A DNA stretch of 16,633 nt from an uncultured Candidatus Saccharibacteria bacterium (GTDB lineage Bacteria; Patescibacteriota; Saccharimonadia; Saccharimonadales; UBA4665): positions 1 through 16,633 of the forward strand of contig CAITDW010000235.1 in NCBI GenBank assembly GCA_903891235.1, given 5' to 3'. Below the pieces are notes generated by a model. The model searched no databases. It had not been told where the DNA came from and was given only the letters and a program-made list of their open reading frames with translations. The position numbers were made by a program, and so were the translations under genes. Every line of letters begins with the position of its first letter. Within the stretch, counting starts at the first letter, position 1. This document shows, piece by piece, positions 15,606 to 16,633 of the stretch.

Positions 15606-16552
15606 AAAAATTTTCGATTTCATTTTATAGAGTTTTAAAATCTGGTGGCATAAATTTTTTAAGAAATTTATCGTTAGCACTGCCAGCTATTGCTGTTATG
15701 GCTGTGACTTTATTCATAAGCCTATTTCTTTTTATAGCCAATACAACACTTAATAACACGATTAATCAGATCAGTAATAAGATAAATGTATCGATTTATT
15801 TATCCGACAATATTACACCTAAGCAATTAAGTAATTTCGAGAATAAACTACGTCAATTATCAAATGTTAAAAGCGTTCAGTATGTTTCTAAGGATGAAGC
15901 TTTGGCTATATATAAGGCTGAAAATTCAAATAACCAGAGTTTACTCACCGCAATTGATGAAACCAATAATCCTTTACCAGCAAGTCTTGCTGTTGCCCCA
16001 GTTGATATTAATAAAATTCAAGATATCAAAAATTTTATTAATCAGAAAGAGTTTGTTAAATTACAGGATTCTCAGCTTGGTACATCTTATTCTGGAGATC
16101 GAAAACAAGCAATCGATAGGATTGCAGTAGCAACTAAAGTCTTAAGGGAAGCTGGCTTAGTTGGTATTGGCATATTTGCTTTTGTATCAGCACTGATAAT
16201 TTTTAACACACTTAGAATGGCTATTATGAATCGAAAGGATGAGATAACTATCATGAGGTTACTAGGCGCAAGGACTTGGTTTATTCGAGGCCCTTTTATT
16301 GTTGAATCTGTAATTTATGGAATAATCTCTGCATTGATTTCAGTTGTTGGTATAAAATTGATTTTTGTAATTTCAGCTAACTCTTTGCAGGCTAGTAGTC
16401 TTGGATTATTAGATATTGGTTATTCATCAAGTTATTTCAATAATCATTTTTGGGTTTTATTATGTCTACAATTATTACTTGGCATACTACTAGGTTCAAT
16501 ATTTGCCTATATCGCAACAAGACGGTTCTTAAAGCTAAAAACATCTAAATAG
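15602..16552 (+). CDS. ftsX: Cell division membrane protein FtsX
   Basis: FtsX is the membrane partner of FtsE. The 316-residue protein has the expected layout. A first transmembrane helix lies at about 24-46. An extracellular domain of roughly 130 residues follows (INVSIYLSDNITPKQL..., LPASLAV). Three further helices sit at about 186-206, 232-258 and 281-304. The conserved cytoplasmic loop NRKDEITIMRLLGA (210-223) couples to FtsE. The extracellular domain in other bacteria binds a peptidoglycan hydrolase or its activator (EnvC, PcsB, RipC). No such partner is visible within the window, though the gene starting after 16607 is a candidate. TAG stop. Confidence 0.95.
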   Translation: MKKFSISFYRVLKSGGINFLRNLSLALPAIAVMAVTLFISLFLFIANTTLNNTINQISNKINVSIYLSDNITPKQLSNFENKLRQLSNVKSVQYVSKDEALAIYKAENSNNQSLLTAIDETNNPLPASLAVAPVDINKIQDIKNFINQKEFVKLQDSQLGTSYSGDRKQAIDRIAVATKVLREAGLVGIGIFAFVSALIIFNTLRMAIMNRKDEITIMRLLGARTWFIRGPFIVESVIYGIISALISVVGIKLIFVISANSLQASSLGLLDIGYSSSYFNNHFWVLLCLQLLLGILLGSIFAYIATRRFLKLKTSK

Positions 16553-16587
16553 AAAAACGTACACCCTTTACGGATGTATTATGCTTA

Positions 16588-16606
16588 TGGTATTATAGGT
16601 GTAGTA
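16588..16606 (+). promoter_or_regulatory. Extended -10-like element before the reading frame at the 3' edge
   Basis: TGGTATTAT (hexamer 16591-16596) lies ten bases before an ATG at 16607. TTTACG (16567-16572) is a partial -35 at 18-base spacing. The geometry copies the other predicted leaderless promoters in the window. Confidence 0.4.
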
Positions 16607-16633
16607 ATGAAAATAAATAATACAATTAAAAAA
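16607..16633 (+). CDS. Start of an unidentified gene, truncated by the window edge
   Basis: An ATG at 16607 opens a frame of nine codons (MKINNTIKK) that is still open at the last base. The lysine-rich start would suit an N-terminal region before a signal peptide, but nine residues identify nothing. The preceding TGGTATTAT element and the 54-base gap after ftsX are the main reasons to call a gene. A secreted FtsX partner is a guess from position only. Confidence 0.4.

Noticed and set aside
15864..16130. Alternative plus-strand frame within ftsX
   Set aside because: It is a shadow of the FtsX extracellular domain with low-complexity Leu/Ile composition.
16560..16578. Imperfect hairpin after ftsX (TACACCC with GGATGTA)
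   Set aside because: Six pairs with one mismatch and no T-run downstream; too weak to call a terminator.

Overview
The window is an AT-rich, tightly packed stretch of bacterial chromosome. All genes lie on the + strand, and no gap exceeds about 90 bases. Nearly everything is core machinery: cell-wall lipid synthesis, intramembrane proteolysis, three class II aminoacyl-tRNA synthetases, transcript rescue, translation termination, ribosome hibernation, Sec secretion and the FtsEX division complex. The exception is a clear heliorhodopsin gene. The compact layout, the shortened ProRS, a monoderm-type hpf-secA-prfB-ftsE-ftsX order and the heliorhodopsin together suggest a Patescibacteria/CPR lineage, most likely Candidatus Saccharibacteria from a light-exposed habitat. 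This assignment is inference; no rRNA gene is present to confirm it. The genetic code appears standard: RF2 is encoded here and TGA serves as a stop, so the UGA=Gly lineages (SR1/Absconditabacteria, Gracilibacteria) are unlikely.

Region 1 (1-2486) holds the 3' part of uppS, then rseP and a CPBP-family intramembrane protease, nearly fused into one operon. The cdsA and dxr genes that usually sit between uppS and rseP are missing. Region 2 (2497-5833) holds proS (short form without the editing insertion), greA and lysS. Region 3 (5869-8121) is the accessory part: heliorhodopsin, a HAD-family phosphatase six bases downstream, and a stand-alone PD-(D/E)XK nuclease-like protein with two CxxC pairs. 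Region 4 (8122-9820) is serS overlapping hpf by ATGA, followed by a probable terminator. Region 5 (9859-14884) is secA, an M16 zinc peptidase and prfB, ending in a hairpin plus T-tract. Region 6 (14908-16552) is ftsE and ftsX, also overlapping by ATGA. A new reading frame appears to start at 16607 and runs off the end.

A recurring signal ties the window together. Seven reading frames (proS, lysS, heliorhodopsin, the nuclease, serS, ftsE and the gene at the 3' edge) lack a Shine-Dalgarno sequence. Each instead has a TATAAT-like -10 box ending only 7-11 bases before the start codon, often preceded by TGn. This predicts transcripts with leaders of about 0-5 bases, i.e. leaderless translation. 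In contrast greA, hpf, secA and the M16 gene carry normal Shine-Dalgarno sequences. The two most notable items are the heliorhodopsin, a retinal photoreceptor embedded in a minimal genome's housekeeping cluster, and this apparently systematic use of leaderless initiation.
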